The position numbers were made by a program, and so were the translations under genes. The notes beneath the pieces are model-generated. The model saw only the letters and a list, made by a program, of their open reading frames with translations. It was not told the origin of the DNA and searched no databases. From the IMG/VR virus record IMGVR_UViG_3300008997_000099, positions 1 to 37,772 of that record: a stretch of 37,772 nucleotides of DNA, one strand, 5' to 3'. How positions within the stretch are numbered: position 1 is the stretch's first letter; every line of letters begins with the position of its first letter. Source of the DNA: a virus. This document shows, in pieces, positions 12,874 through 20,120 of the stretch.

Positions 12874-13164
12874 ATGAATAAATTAAAAGAACTATTAAGT
12901 AAGTGTAAGGCGAGTGTATCAATAACTGTAAACCAACATAGAGATTATTACCAAAGTGTTGAAGAACATATCGAAGAACAAGCTTTGATTGATGAAGAGT
13001 TAATTGATGAAATTGGTAAGGAAGTGTATGAAGAAATGAAAAAGACTAATACCATTGTTGAAATACAAGCTTATCCAGACACGCCAATAGGAAGTTATAG
13101 GTTATTCCATTATGACATTGACAAAGCGATAGATATAATGCTAAGTTGTGTTAATGGTGGGTAA
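12874..13164 (+). CDS. Hypothetical cassette protein
   Basis: 96 residues from ATG 12874; a GTG nine codons upstream lies in the palindrome arm and is rejected. Helical acidic middle (VEEHIEEQALIDEELIDEIG) and a C-terminus with YDIDKAIDIMLSCVNGG. No recognised domain. Stop TAA overlaps a half-site (TAACGTTGA). Confidence 0.55.
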   Translation: MNKLKELLSKCKASVSITVNQHRDYYQSVEEHIEEQALIDEELIDEIGKEVYEEMKKTNTIVEIQAYPDTPIGSYRLFHYDIDKAIDIMLSCVNGG

Positions 13165-13190
13165 CGTTGAATGTAACAAGCGTAATTTTT
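13163..13190 (+). repeat. Cassette-type half-site
   Basis: AAC-GTTGA-ATGTAACAAGCG, overlapping the stop codon of the preceding gene; no closing GTTR arm within the following 50 bases. Confidence 0.45.
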
Positions 13191-13210
13191 AACAATTAAA
13201 TACGGATAAA

Positions 13211-13516
13211 ATGAGTGTAGATTTAAAGGATAAGTACAGAGAAGAAACAAACAAAGACGTATACAGTGAAGATAATGTATACGGTGGTAGCGGAGGTAGT
13301 TATAGTGACCAATACGTTAAATGGCTAGAGAAACAAGTTAAAAATAATGATTTGTTACATAGTGTTAGCGGTACAAGTAGAGTTGATTTAGTGGAAATGT
13401 GGCGAAATTATAGTAGTGACTTATTTGCAAAAAGGATGTTCAAAGGTGAAACACACCCAATTACAGAAGATGAGTCTTTTGAAATAATGATGAAGATACT
13501 AAATGATTACCGCTAA
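13211..13516 (+). CDS. Hypothetical phage protein carried as a cassette
   Basis: 101 residues. SYSDQYVKWLEKQV (44-57) is a motif I know from many small phage proteins of unknown function. A glycine-rich turn (YGGSGGS) precedes it. Stop TAA is in TAAC of site 9. No catalytic motif visible. Confidence 0.6.
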   Translation: MSVDLKDKYREETNKDVYSEDNVYGGSGGSYSDQYVKWLEKQVKNNDLLHSVSGTSRVDLVEMWRNYSSDLFAKRMFKGETHPITEDESFEIMMKILNDYR

Positions 13517-13569
13517 CGAGTTTGTGTATGGTGTCGTTTGAGGCACGAAAATGCACTATACATATGTTG
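13515..13569 (+). repeat. attC-like palindromic site 9
   Basis: AAC (13515-13517), spacer of 7 nt, TGTATGGTG (13525-13533), 20-nt loop with GAGGCACGAAA, CACTATACA (13554-13562), spacer TAT, GTTG (13566-13569). Eight of nine stem pairs are Watson-Crick. Right arm and downstream leader resemble site 1. Confidence 0.7.
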
Positions 13570-13608
13570 TGTGTAGTGCGGATTATTAACAGATAAAACT
13601 TAATTAAA

Positions 13609-13792
13609 ATGATTACAAAAGATTACAAAAGATTACAAAGAAGAACACGAATTAGTAAGAAAAGAATTGTGGATGAGAATAGCTTGTGCTTATGTAAATA
13701 GTAGTAATAGTACAAGTAAAGAGTACGCTTCTAAATGGGCTGACCAAGTGTTAAAAGATTTTGATGAAAGGTTCAAAAACCCAAACGAATAG
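13609..13792 (+). pseudogene. Cassette gene put out of frame by a third 10-bp repeat copy
   Basis: ATG 13609 opens a reading frame that stops after 30 codons, but from 13631 a different frame runs to TAG 13790-13792 and encodes DYKEEHELVRKELWMRIACA, then NSSNSTSKEYASKWADQVLK and FDERF, a small phage protein type I recognise (ELW...STSK..A..WAD..L..FDERF). The two frames are separated by three tandem copies of GATTACAAAA/G (13611-13640). With two copies the ATG would be in frame and give about 57 residues. So the gene is either switched off by repeat slippage, recently mutated, or a sequencing/assembly error. Site 10 follows. Confidence 0.7.
13611..13640 (+). repeat. Three tandem 10-bp repeats
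   Basis: GATTACAAAA, GATTACAAAA, GATTACAAAG directly after the AT of the start codon of the broken cassette gene. A period of 10 means that gain or loss of one copy shifts the reading frame. Confidence 0.9.
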
Positions 13793-13802
13793 CATTACAC
13801 AC

Positions 13803-13859
13803 AACGCTTGTGTATGCTCTGTATGGAGTGCAACGGAATATGGAGTATAAACCTTGTTA
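13803..13859 (+). repeat. attC-like palindromic site 10
   Basis: AAC (13803-13805), spacer GCTT, GTGTATGCTC (13810-13819), 23-nt loop, GAGTATAAAC (13843-13852), spacer CTT, GTTA (13856-13859). Eight of ten stem positions pair. Confidence 0.7.
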
Positions 13860-13873
13860 TAAGTATTTTAATT

Positions 13874-14068
13874 ATGAACACAGTATATTTTCAACCACCG
13901 GACATAAAGAAAGAATTTTGTGAAATTGGTATGATTTCAGAAACCGACCCAAATTACATTTGGTACTTAGATGAACCATGTAAAGTATTAATCAAAGATG
14001 TAAAAATAATAGACAAGGAAAACGTAACCTATGACAAAAAGAATAGGGTACATAGAGTAAAAACCTAA
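13874..14068 (+). CDS. Small hypothetical cassette protein
   Basis: 64 residues from ATG 13874; an earlier in-frame ATG (13814 and the 13808 reading) lies inside the palindrome and is rejected. Acidic N-terminal half (FQPPDIKKEFCEIGMISETD) and a lysine-rich C-terminus. No recognised domain. It is the last gene of the first accessory block. Confidence 0.55.
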   Translation: MNTVYFQPPDIKKEFCEIGMISETDPNYIWYLDEPCKVLIKDVKIIDKENVTYDKKNRVHRVKT

Positions 14069-14074
14069 TTACTT

Positions 14075-14113
14075 ATAACAACTAGCTATACGGAATATTA
14101 AATTTGATACCAC
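14075..14113 (+). repeat. Boundary motif copy 3 at the array/packaging junction
   Basis: ATAACAACTA then GCTATACGGAAT (14085-14096) and ATTAAATTTGATACC. The tail AAATTTGATAC is shared with copy 4 at 24675. It separates the cassettes from the packaging genes. Bases 14114-14238 hold only AT-rich, promoter-like sequence (TTTTTTTG with TATATATT downstream) and no supported gene. Confidence 0.65.
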
Positions 14114-14238
14114 AAAAAATATGGATAAATTCAAGGAAAAAAATAGTATTAATAAATAATAATAAATTTACGTTAAAACAATTAGTATAATTATTTATAC
14201 TTTTTTTGTCTAAAATTTATATATTAACGGTGTCTAAA

Positions 14239-14280
14239 ATGGCAATTAAAGGATTAAATAACGATAACTTACCATTTTAA
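14239..14280 (+). CDS. 13-residue peptide with an SSB-type C-terminal tail
   Basis: ATG 14239 to TAA 14280: MAIKGLNNDNLPF. The end NDNLPF resembles the DNDLPF docking tail of the phage SSB at 3848. It stands 5 bases before the membrane protein gene at 14286, in a region with promoter-like sequence. It could be a leader peptide, a remnant of an SSB gene, or a peptide that competes for SSB-tail partners. Translation is not certain. Confidence 0.35.
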   Translation: MAIKGLNNDNLPF

Positions 14281-14285
14281 TAATT

Positions 14286-14531
14286 ATGATAATAATAACA
14301 AAAAACGGGATTTCGAAAAAAGTTGCAACAGGGTTTAGCTGGAAAGCTTTATTATTTGGGATCTTATACACAGCATCAAGAGGAGATATAAAAGGTTTTT
14401 TTATTCAAGCAGCGTTGTCAATTTTAACATGTAACTTATACCAGTTCGTAATGCCTTTTGTAGTAAATAAAATTTACTTAAGAAGAATGATTGAAAACGG
14501 ATGGATTATAAAAGATTGGGAGGGTATATAA
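14286..14531 (+). CDS. Small two-helix membrane protein (DUF2628-like)
   Basis: 81 residues. GFSWKALLFGILYTASRGDI (17-36) and FFIQAALSILTCNLYQFVMP (39-58) form two hydrophobic segments; the F-W-A---G--Y---RGD pattern and the C-terminal RRMIENGWI resemble DUF2628-type small membrane proteins found in bacteria. Role in the phage unknown; perhaps superinfection exclusion. Followed one base later by the small terminase gene. Confidence 0.6.
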   Translation: MIIITKNGISKKVATGFSWKALLFGILYTASRGDIKGFFIQAALSILTCNLYQFVMPFVVNKIYLRRMIENGWIIKDWEGI

Positions 14532-14532
14532 T

Positions 14533-15012
14533 ATGACTACAGTAGAAATGTTAAAAAGTAAGGGAGGAAGAAAAAGAGCTTATGAAACTCCGGAACTATT
14601 AGAAGAAGCTTTTTATGAATATGTTGATTGGGAATTCTCACGAGATGAGTTTGATATTGTAAAACAAAAGTCTCAAAAGAACGCTAAAAATGATAAAGAT
14701 ATTTATGAGGAAAGAACAAAAGTTCAAAGCCCTCTTTCAATTTATATGTTTCAAACTTATATAGGAAGAAGCGAAAGCTGGCTAAAAGAATTTGAGAAAA
14801 AACTAAAAGAAAATCCTGAAGAAAATAAAAAGTTTTTGTCGGTCATCAAAGGAATAAGAGAGTTTATTAAGGATCATCAGATAAAAGGCGCTCTTTCTGG
14901 AAAGTATAAAGAGAATATTATTGCTAGACTTCACGGAATAAAAGAACAGCAAGAAACTGAAGTAAAAGTGGATGTGAAAGGCATAAAGTTTTTTGATAGT
15001 GAAGATGAGTAG
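14533..15012 (+). CDS. terS: Terminase small subunit
   Basis: 159 residues, directly upstream of the large terminase. N-terminal part with GGRKRAYETPELLEEAFYEY (a DNA-binding helix-turn-helix type start), a central section with SPLSIYMFQTYIGRSESWLK, and a C-terminal helical part FIKDHQIKGALSGKYKENII, then ARLHGIKEQQETEVK. This layout matches phage DNA-packaging proteins of the gp3/small terminase type, which bind the packaging site as a ring and feed DNA to the motor. The lysine-rich insertion near residue 50-60 is variable. Overlaps a membrane micropeptide gene at its end. Confidence 0.8.
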   Translation: MTTVEMLKSKGGRKRAYETPELLEEAFYEYVDWEFSRDEFDIVKQKSQKNAKNDKDIYEERTKVQSPLSIYMFQTYIGRSESWLKEFEKKLKENPEENKKFLSVIKGIREFIKDHQIKGALSGKYKENIIARLHGIKEQQETEVKVDVKGIKFFDSEDE

Positions 15013-15088
15013 GTTATATGATTTAATAATTTGGGTGATATTATATCCAATAGTATATACTATAATTCAAGAGTGTTTTTTTAATTAG
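15005..15088 (+). CDS. Membrane micropeptide between terminase genes (27 aa)
   Basis: ATG 15005 overlaps the end of the small terminase gene and the stop TAG (15086-15088) is 3 bases before the large terminase start. The peptide MSRLYDLIIWVILYPIVYTI then IQECFFN is mostly one hydrophobic helix. The tight fit between two core genes supports a real or translation-coupling reading frame. Function unknown. Confidence 0.45.
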   Translation: MSRLYDLIIWVILYPIVYTIIQECFFN

Positions 15089-15091
15089 AAA

Positions 15092-16435
15092 TTGATTAAC
15101 CTTTCTAGTAAATATAAACCATTACTGCAATTACCAGATGCAAGAACAATTGTTAATTCTGCCGATTATGATTTTTTGAGTGAAGAAAAGAAAAAGTATT
15201 GGTATCAATTATCAAAAGTAAAAACTGTAATAATAACTGGAGGAAGGGGATCGGGGAAGTCTTTTACCGTAGAGCTTCATGCTCAAAATTCAGCCGAAAA
15301 GTATGGACACAAAATTTACTATACTCGATTTACTAATGATAGTTTATATGATACAGTTATATCCGACTTTGAGAAAATCATAGAGATAACCGGCATGGAC
15401 TCCGGAGTGGTGCAAAAGAATAGAATAGACTTTCCTCATAATAATGGAGAAATAGTATTTAGAGGGCTTAAACGTGGATCTAAAGCACAAACAGCAGGAG
15501 GAAAGGGAATTAGTAAGTACAACCTTCAAATTGTAGAGGAAGCAGAAGAACATCCTTCGTTAGCTGAATTTGAAAAGATGCAGCTATCATTAAGAAATGA
15601 AAACTTTCAAAACTATTCAATACTCTTATTAAATCCTACTACTAAAGAGCATTGGATATATAAGGAATTCTTTGATGAAAGAGGGGTAAAGGGAGGTTTT
15701 AACGGAATCAAAGACGATGTTCTTTATGTTCACACAACTTATTTAGACGTTCCTAAAGAAAACCACACCGAAGCAAACTGGGATCTTTATATGGATTGTA
15801 AAAAGCATTATGAGATTTACAATTCAATGACAAAAGAAGAAAAAGAAAATTCACCTTCTAGAACTAAAAGACTTTACAGAAGATATAAATATGAAATACT
15901 AGGGGGGTGGCTTGAGAAGGCTGAAGGTGTAATATTTAAAGATTGGGATGTTTTGGATAAATTCCCAGATAGTATTGATTATGTGTACGGAATGGATTTT
16001 GGATTCTCTCCAGACCCTACAACTTTGGTAAAAGTAGGAATAGACAAAAAAAATAAAAAGCTTTATGTTGAGGAACTTTTTTATAAAAAAGAGTTAAGCA
16101 CAACAGAAATATATGAAAACATAATTATACACGTTAAAAACAGCGAATTAATAGTAGCAGACTATTCCGATCAAATAACAATAAACGAATTAGTTAACAA
16201 AAACTTAAACGTTGTTCCTTGTCAAAAAGGTCCTGGAAGTAGGAGAAAGGGCGTAAAAGACATGTTAGACTATGATATAATTGTTTGCGGAGAAAGTAAA
16301 AACTACAAAACAGAATTGAATAATTTTTGTTGGAGCGATAAAAAGGCTGGAATTCCAGAAGATGGATGGGATCATTGTATAGATCCAACCAGGTACGCAT
16401 TAGAGAAACTAAGTCAAACTTTCTTTGTTTGTTAA
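15092..16435 (+). CDS. terL: Terminase large subunit
   Basis: 447 residues with TTG start at 15092 (a stop codon lies 6 bases upstream in the same frame, and no ATG is near). N-terminal ATPase: Walker A GGRGSGKS (50-57) and Walker B LQIVEE (145-150). C-terminal RNase H-like nuclease with acidic residues Asp302 (YGMDFGFSPDPT), Asp357 (VADYSD) and Asp427 (DGWDHCIDPTRYA). It is of the PBSX/Terminase_3-like type: it pumps DNA into the prohead and cuts the concatemer. The last gene before a strong terminator. Packaging mode (cos or headful) cannot be told from the protein alone. Confidence 0.93.
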   Translation: MINLSSKYKPLLQLPDARTIVNSADYDFLSEEKKKYWYQLSKVKTVIITGGRGSGKSFTVELHAQNSAEKYGHKIYYTRFTNDSLYDTVISDFEKIIEITGMDSGVVQKNRIDFPHNNGEIVFRGLKRGSKAQTAGGKGISKYNLQIVEEAEEHPSLAEFEKMQLSLRNENFQNYSILLLNPTTKEHWIYKEFFDERGVKGGFNGIKDDVLYVHTTYLDVPKENHTEANWDLYMDCKKHYEIYNSMTKEEKENSPSRTKRLYRRYKYEILGGWLEKAEGVIFKDWDVLDKFPDSIDYVYGMDFGFSPDPTTLVKVGIDKKNKKLYVEELFYKKELSTTEIYENIIIHVKNSELIVADYSDQITINELVNKNLNVVPCQKGPGSRRKGVKDMLDYDIIVCGESKNYKTELNNFCWSDKKAGIPEDGWDHCIDPTRYALEKLSQTFFVC

Positions 16436-16517
16436 ATAAAAATACATAGATTTGAATTATAAATAATTATTAACGGTTTCACGGTGAACGTTTTTAATTT
16501 ATTTTCTCCATAGTTTT

Positions 16518-16544
16518 ACCACCTCTCAAAGGGGTGGTTTTTTT
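16518..16544 (+). terminator. Intrinsic terminator after the packaging genes
   Basis: Stem ACCACCTC (16518-16525) with GGGGTGGT (16531-16538), loop TCAAA, then six T. The strongest classic terminator in the genome; it isolates the packaging operon from the head operon. Confidence 0.88.
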
Positions 16545-16552
16545 ATGCTTAA

Positions 16553-16607
16553 TTTTTTTTTGCTAATTTTTTTAGTATTATTGCTAATATTATTAGTAAT
16601 TAGCAAA
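16553..16607 (+). promoter_or_regulatory. Operator-like region before the portal gene
   Basis: TTGCTAAT occurs directly at 16560-16567 and 16581-16588 and inverted (ATTAGCAA) at 16599-16606; with flanking bases TTTGCTAAT and ATTAGCAAA form an inverted repeat. A T-run ending in TTTTG and a TATTG (16579-16583) give a promoter-like arrangement. The region lies between a terminator and ATG 16610, where a late promoter is needed. Confidence 0.5.
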
Positions 16608-16609
16608 TA

Positions 16610-17887
16610 ATGAATTTTATTCAAAAAGCACTAGTTAACTTCGCTTTCAAAAGTGGGGCATTAAATTATCTTAATAATACTTATTCAAGTCAACTGTATG
16701 GTTTAGGCTCTGGGTATTCTTCTATAATAGAAAAAGACGACAATCAATTTATAGAAAAAGGTTATGCTACAAATACAGATCTTTATTCTATAATTAGACT
16801 TATAATTCAGTCGTCTAATACTATACCTTTTGAGGTTTACAAAAAAACTACAGACGGGAATATACTTGTAGATGAAGAAAATGATTTAGTACAGTTAATA
16901 CGAAAGCCTAACACTGAACAAACAGAGCAGGAATTCAGGGAAAAAGCTTTATTGTATTTGTTACTTACTGGAGATTTATTTCTATACGGTGTTTCTCCTG
17001 TTGGTTTTGCGGGTTTAATTGGAGAGATGGAAGTTTTGCCGTCTAACATTACAGAAGTAACCGTAAATAATCAAAACCAAAAGACAGGATATGAATTAAC
17101 TATTAACGGAAGAACAAAAAAGTATTCATTAGAAGAAGTATGGCATGGTACTTATATAAATCCAACCATATACGGAATAGAGAGCCATAGGGGTATGTCT
17201 CCACTTCAGGCAGCTTATAGGACCTTGTCAGCCTCAAACCAAATCATAACTTCACAAGATTCATTCTTTAAAAATAAAGGCGTTTCTGGCATTTTATCCA
17301 ATGGATCGGATAATATATCATTTCAGTCTGAACAAGCGGAGATGATACAAAAAGCAACCGACAGAAAGCTAGGAGGTGCTAATAAAACAAATCAAATAGT
17401 AGCAACTAATGCAAATGTAAAGTTTACTCAGCTAGGAATGTCTCCACAGGATTTAGAAATGATTAAATCAGGAGATATGACACTGAGGCAATTGTCTAGA
17501 GCTTACGGCATTGATAGTAAATTGTTAAATGACCCGGCAGCTTCTACTTATAGCAATCTTACAGAAGCTCAAAAGCAAATGTTTACAAACGCAGTAATCC
17601 CAAACAATGAAAGACTTTTATCCTACTATAATAGGTTTATTGTACCGGCTTATTCAAAAAGAGATAATACTGAATATTTTATAAAACAGGATTTATCTAA
17701 AATTGAAAGTCTACAAGGAGATAAAAAAATGGAAGCTGAAAAGAACAAAATTGTTTCTGAGGGTATAATGTCAGTTTTAAGTAACAATATTTCAATTGAA
17801 GCGAAGCACAAAATACTTGAGGATGTTTACGGTATTAGTGAAGACGATGCTAAAATTCTAACAAATGGAACAGGAAACGAAGAGTAA
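16610..17887 (+). CDS. Portal protein, HK97 type
   Basis: 425 residues. The order terminase - portal - protease - capsid and the sequence features (NTDLYSIIRLIIQSSNTIPF near residue 54, LIRKPNTEQTEQEFREKALL, GIESHRGMSPLQAAYRTLSA, and the DPAASTYSNLTEAQK segment typical of HK97-family portals, PF04860) identify it. Twelve copies form the ring through which DNA enters and leaves the capsid, where head and tail join. Full length. First gene after the 16518 terminator. Confidence 0.92.
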   Translation: MNFIQKALVNFAFKSGALNYLNNTYSSQLYGLGSGYSSIIEKDDNQFIEKGYATNTDLYSIIRLIIQSSNTIPFEVYKKTTDGNILVDEENDLVQLIRKPNTEQTEQEFREKALLYLLLTGDLFLYGVSPVGFAGLIGEMEVLPSNITEVTVNNQNQKTGYELTINGRTKKYSLEEVWHGTYINPTIYGIESHRGMSPLQAAYRTLSASNQIITSQDSFFKNKGVSGILSNGSDNISFQSEQAEMIQKATDRKLGGANKTNQIVATNANVKFTQLGMSPQDLEMIKSGDMTLRQLSRAYGIDSKLLNDPAASTYSNLTEAQKQMFTNAVIPNNERLLSYYNRFIVPAYSKRDNTEYFIKQDLSKIESLQGDKKMEAEKNKIVSEGIMSVLSNNISIEAKHKILEDVYGISEDDAKILTNGTGNEE

Positions 17888-17979
17888 TTATAGTAATAGT
17901 AAGTTGTTTTGTAAAGAGTTTAAAAAATCTTTGAAAGAAAAAACAAAAGAAAAAAAGACTTTAACAATAAATAAAAAGC

Positions 17980-18825
17980 ATGATTTGCAAGGAACTAAAT
18001 AAGGAGTTTACAAATAAAAGAGAGCTTTTTGATGAATTAAAGGCTAATAAAGAGCTTCTAATAAAAGAAAAGAAGTCCCAGGTTTATAAATCATATGAAA
18101 AAGGTTTAGGCGTATCTCTTAAGCCCCTTAAAATCAACACCATAAAGGGCTTAGAAATGGACTCCGAATACCATTATATTGCAGTTAATACTACAAATAT
18201 TCTTGATAGTCACGGCGACTTACATGTAAAAGGTATATGGAATAAGAGCGTAAAAGAGCAACAAGGAAGAAACTATTTAGTTACAGACCACAAAATGGAG
18301 CTTTCTAATGTAGTAGCTAGAAAAGAAGATGTTGAAATGATTATAGCCGACGTTAATTATTCTTCAATAGGAAAAAGCTATGAAGGAGAAACACAAGCTT
18401 TAATATATAAAATTAGTAAAGAAAAGGTAATCAATTCATTAGCTAAAGAATGGCTAGAAAGTGGTAACGACATTGAAGCTTCTGTAAGAATGCAGTATGT
18501 CAATGTTGACTTAGCCCTAAACTCAGACGCTAATACCGATAAAGCCGAAAAAGCTTTGTACGACCAGCATTATGATACGATTGCAAATAAGAAAGATTTT
18601 GATTCTATAGACTACTTTTGGGTTGTAAAAGAAGCTAAGAATGTCGGAGAATCAAGTCTAGTTCTTGCTGGTAGTAATGGAGTAACTGGACCAATTAACA
18701 ATTCAAATGTAAACAATATTAAAAACACTGAGCCGGAGCCAACCACTCAGGGGCAAAAACCTTTTGAGCCAGTCAATGGAGCTACTCGAGAGAACAAAAG
18801 TTTATCAATATACAATTTAATTTAA
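17980..18825 (+). CDS. Prohead maturation protease
   Basis: 281 residues, between portal and capsid. The core from about residue 48 (MDSEYHYIAVNTTNILDSHG) through YLVTDHKMEL, with a His in DHK, and the Ser region IEASVRMQYV match caudoviral prohead proteases (HK97 U35-type). The section VKEAKNVGESSLVLAGSNGV resembles the EVS-V--PAN signature. It would cleave the N-terminal delta region of the capsid protein during head maturation. The N-terminal 45 residues are charged and helical. A 92-base gap upstream holds no gene I can support. The catalytic assignment is by pattern. Confidence 0.75.
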   Translation: MICKELNKEFTNKRELFDELKANKELLIKEKKSQVYKSYEKGLGVSLKPLKINTIKGLEMDSEYHYIAVNTTNILDSHGDLHVKGIWNKSVKEQQGRNYLVTDHKMELSNVVARKEDVEMIIADVNYSSIGKSYEGETQALIYKISKEKVINSLAKEWLESGNDIEASVRMQYVNVDLALNSDANTDKAEKALYDQHYDTIANKKDFDSIDYFWVVKEAKNVGESSLVLAGSNGVTGPINNSNVNNIKNTEPEPTTQGQKPFEPVNGATRENKSLSIYNLI

Positions 18826-18827
18826 AA

Positions 18828-20114
18828 ATGAAAACGCTTAAATCTTTATTAGAAGAAAAAAGCATCTCTCTTGAACAGTTCGAGGGATTCGATGCAGAAA
18901 AAAAGGCCGAACTATTTAATGAACTAAATGCACAAAACGAAAAAGCATTCAAAGAGTTAAAAGAGGCTGAAGGTGAGAATTCAAAAAGCATTTCAAAAAT
19001 GCAAGAAGAATTATTATCTATCAAGAATGAACAATACAAAGAGCTTAAAGCAGCACTTAAAACGCAAGGATTAGAACTTGAAAAAGTTAAGAAGACAGGC
19101 GTGAGTTCAGAATCTAAATCTTTTGGATCTTTACTTAAAAGCCAATTAGAATTAAACTCTGATTCTTTGGCTAAAATGAAAAACGTTAATTCAAAAGAAG
19201 ACGTTAACATTACGGTAAAGGCTCCAATGCTAAATTCTACTAATGTTTCAGGTGGAAACGTTCCGGTTGAGGACAGGCTAGAAGGATTTAACACTATACC
19301 ATCTAGATCAATAAAATTCTTAGATGTCCTTTCAAAAAGAACAACATCTTCTAACGTGGTTTCTTGGGTATACCAAGCAAACAAAGGAGGTTCTGCTGGT
19401 CAAACAGCTGAAGGGTCTACCAAGAACGAAATTGATTACGATATTGTTGTTGCTAATGAGTCAGTTAAAAAGACTACAGCATATATCAAAGTATCAACTG
19501 AAATGTTGGACGACATAACATGGATTCAGTCAGAAATCGAAGCTGAATTGATGAGAGAATTACTGAAAGCCGTAGAAACTCAAGCTTATGGAGGAGACGG
19601 AACTGGTCAAAACTTAAACGGTATTAGAACGGTAGCTTCTGCTTTCTCTGCTGGTTCTTTTGCTAGCACCGTAGATAATGCAAATGAAGTAGACGTTCTA
19701 TCTGTTGCTATGAATCAAATTATGGTAGCGCAAGAAAGAGACAGTGCAGCTAATTATATATTTATGCACCCGTCAGATGTTACAGCGTTAAAACTTGTAA
19801 AAGTTAGCGCAACAGATAAGAGATACGTTGATAGGCTTGCTATTATTGCGGGGCAACTTTCTCTAGATGGTGTTCCAATTATTCCTACAACTTTAGTAAC
19901 TCAAGGCGAGTATTTAGTTGGTGACTTCAACCTAGCTATACTAGTTACTAGAACCGACGTATCTATCAATATTGGTCTTGATGCGGACGATTTCACTAAG
20001 AACTTAAGAACCATCTTAGCGGAATGGAGAGGTTTAACATTAGTTAAAAATAATGATAGAACTGCTTTTGTTGCTGGTGTATTTGCAACAGATGCGGCCG
20101 CTTTAGAAGTATAA
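18828..20114 (+). CDS. Major capsid protein, HK97 fold
   Basis: 428 residues, two bases after the protease. The first about 95 residues are a glutamate/lysine-rich coiled coil (EQFEGFDAEKKAELFNELNA...), the scaffold-like delta domain to be removed by the protease. The fold starts after GGNVPVEDRLEGFNTIPSRS, with VSWVYQANKGGSAGQTAEGS, the segment TTAYIKVSTEMLDDI, and YGGDGTGQNLNGI typical of HK97-family shells (PF05065). It builds the icosahedral head. A stem-loop follows the gene. Codons for this gene look enriched in common triplets, as expected for high expression. Confidence 0.93.
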   Translation: MKTLKSLLEEKSISLEQFEGFDAEKKAELFNELNAQNEKAFKELKEAEGENSKSISKMQEELLSIKNEQYKELKAALKTQGLELEKVKKTGVSSESKSFGSLLKSQLELNSDSLAKMKNVNSKEDVNITVKAPMLNSTNVSGGNVPVEDRLEGFNTIPSRSIKFLDVLSKRTTSSNVVSWVYQANKGGSAGQTAEGSTKNEIDYDIVVANESVKKTTAYIKVSTEMLDDITWIQSEIEAELMRELLKAVETQAYGGDGTGQNLNGIRTVASAFSAGSFASTVDNANEVDVLSVAMNQIMVAQERDSAANYIFMHPSDVTALKLVKVSATDKRYVDRLAIIAGQLSLDGVPIIPTTLVTQGEYLVGDFNLAILVTRTDVSINIGLDADDFTKNLRTILAEWRGLTLVKNNDRTAFVAGVFATDAAALEV

Positions 20115-20120
20115 ATTTAA

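Noticed and set aside
13611-13640. CRISPR-like array
   Set aside because: Ten-bp units in direct contact without spacers; no Cas gene in the genome.
14121-14159. 12-codon frame (MDKFKEKNSINK) after boundary motif 3
   Set aside because: Too short, no motif, AT-rich chance frame.
18782-19384. Long minus-strand open frame (200 codons) over the start of the capsid gene
   Set aside because: It is the antisense of the coiled-coil part of the capsid gene; serine/phenylalanine-rich shadow of lysine/glutamate codons, with no leader or neighbours on that strand.
19324-19518. Second + strand frame inside the capsid gene
   Set aside because: Out-of-frame overlap of the capsid gene with no plausible start or function.
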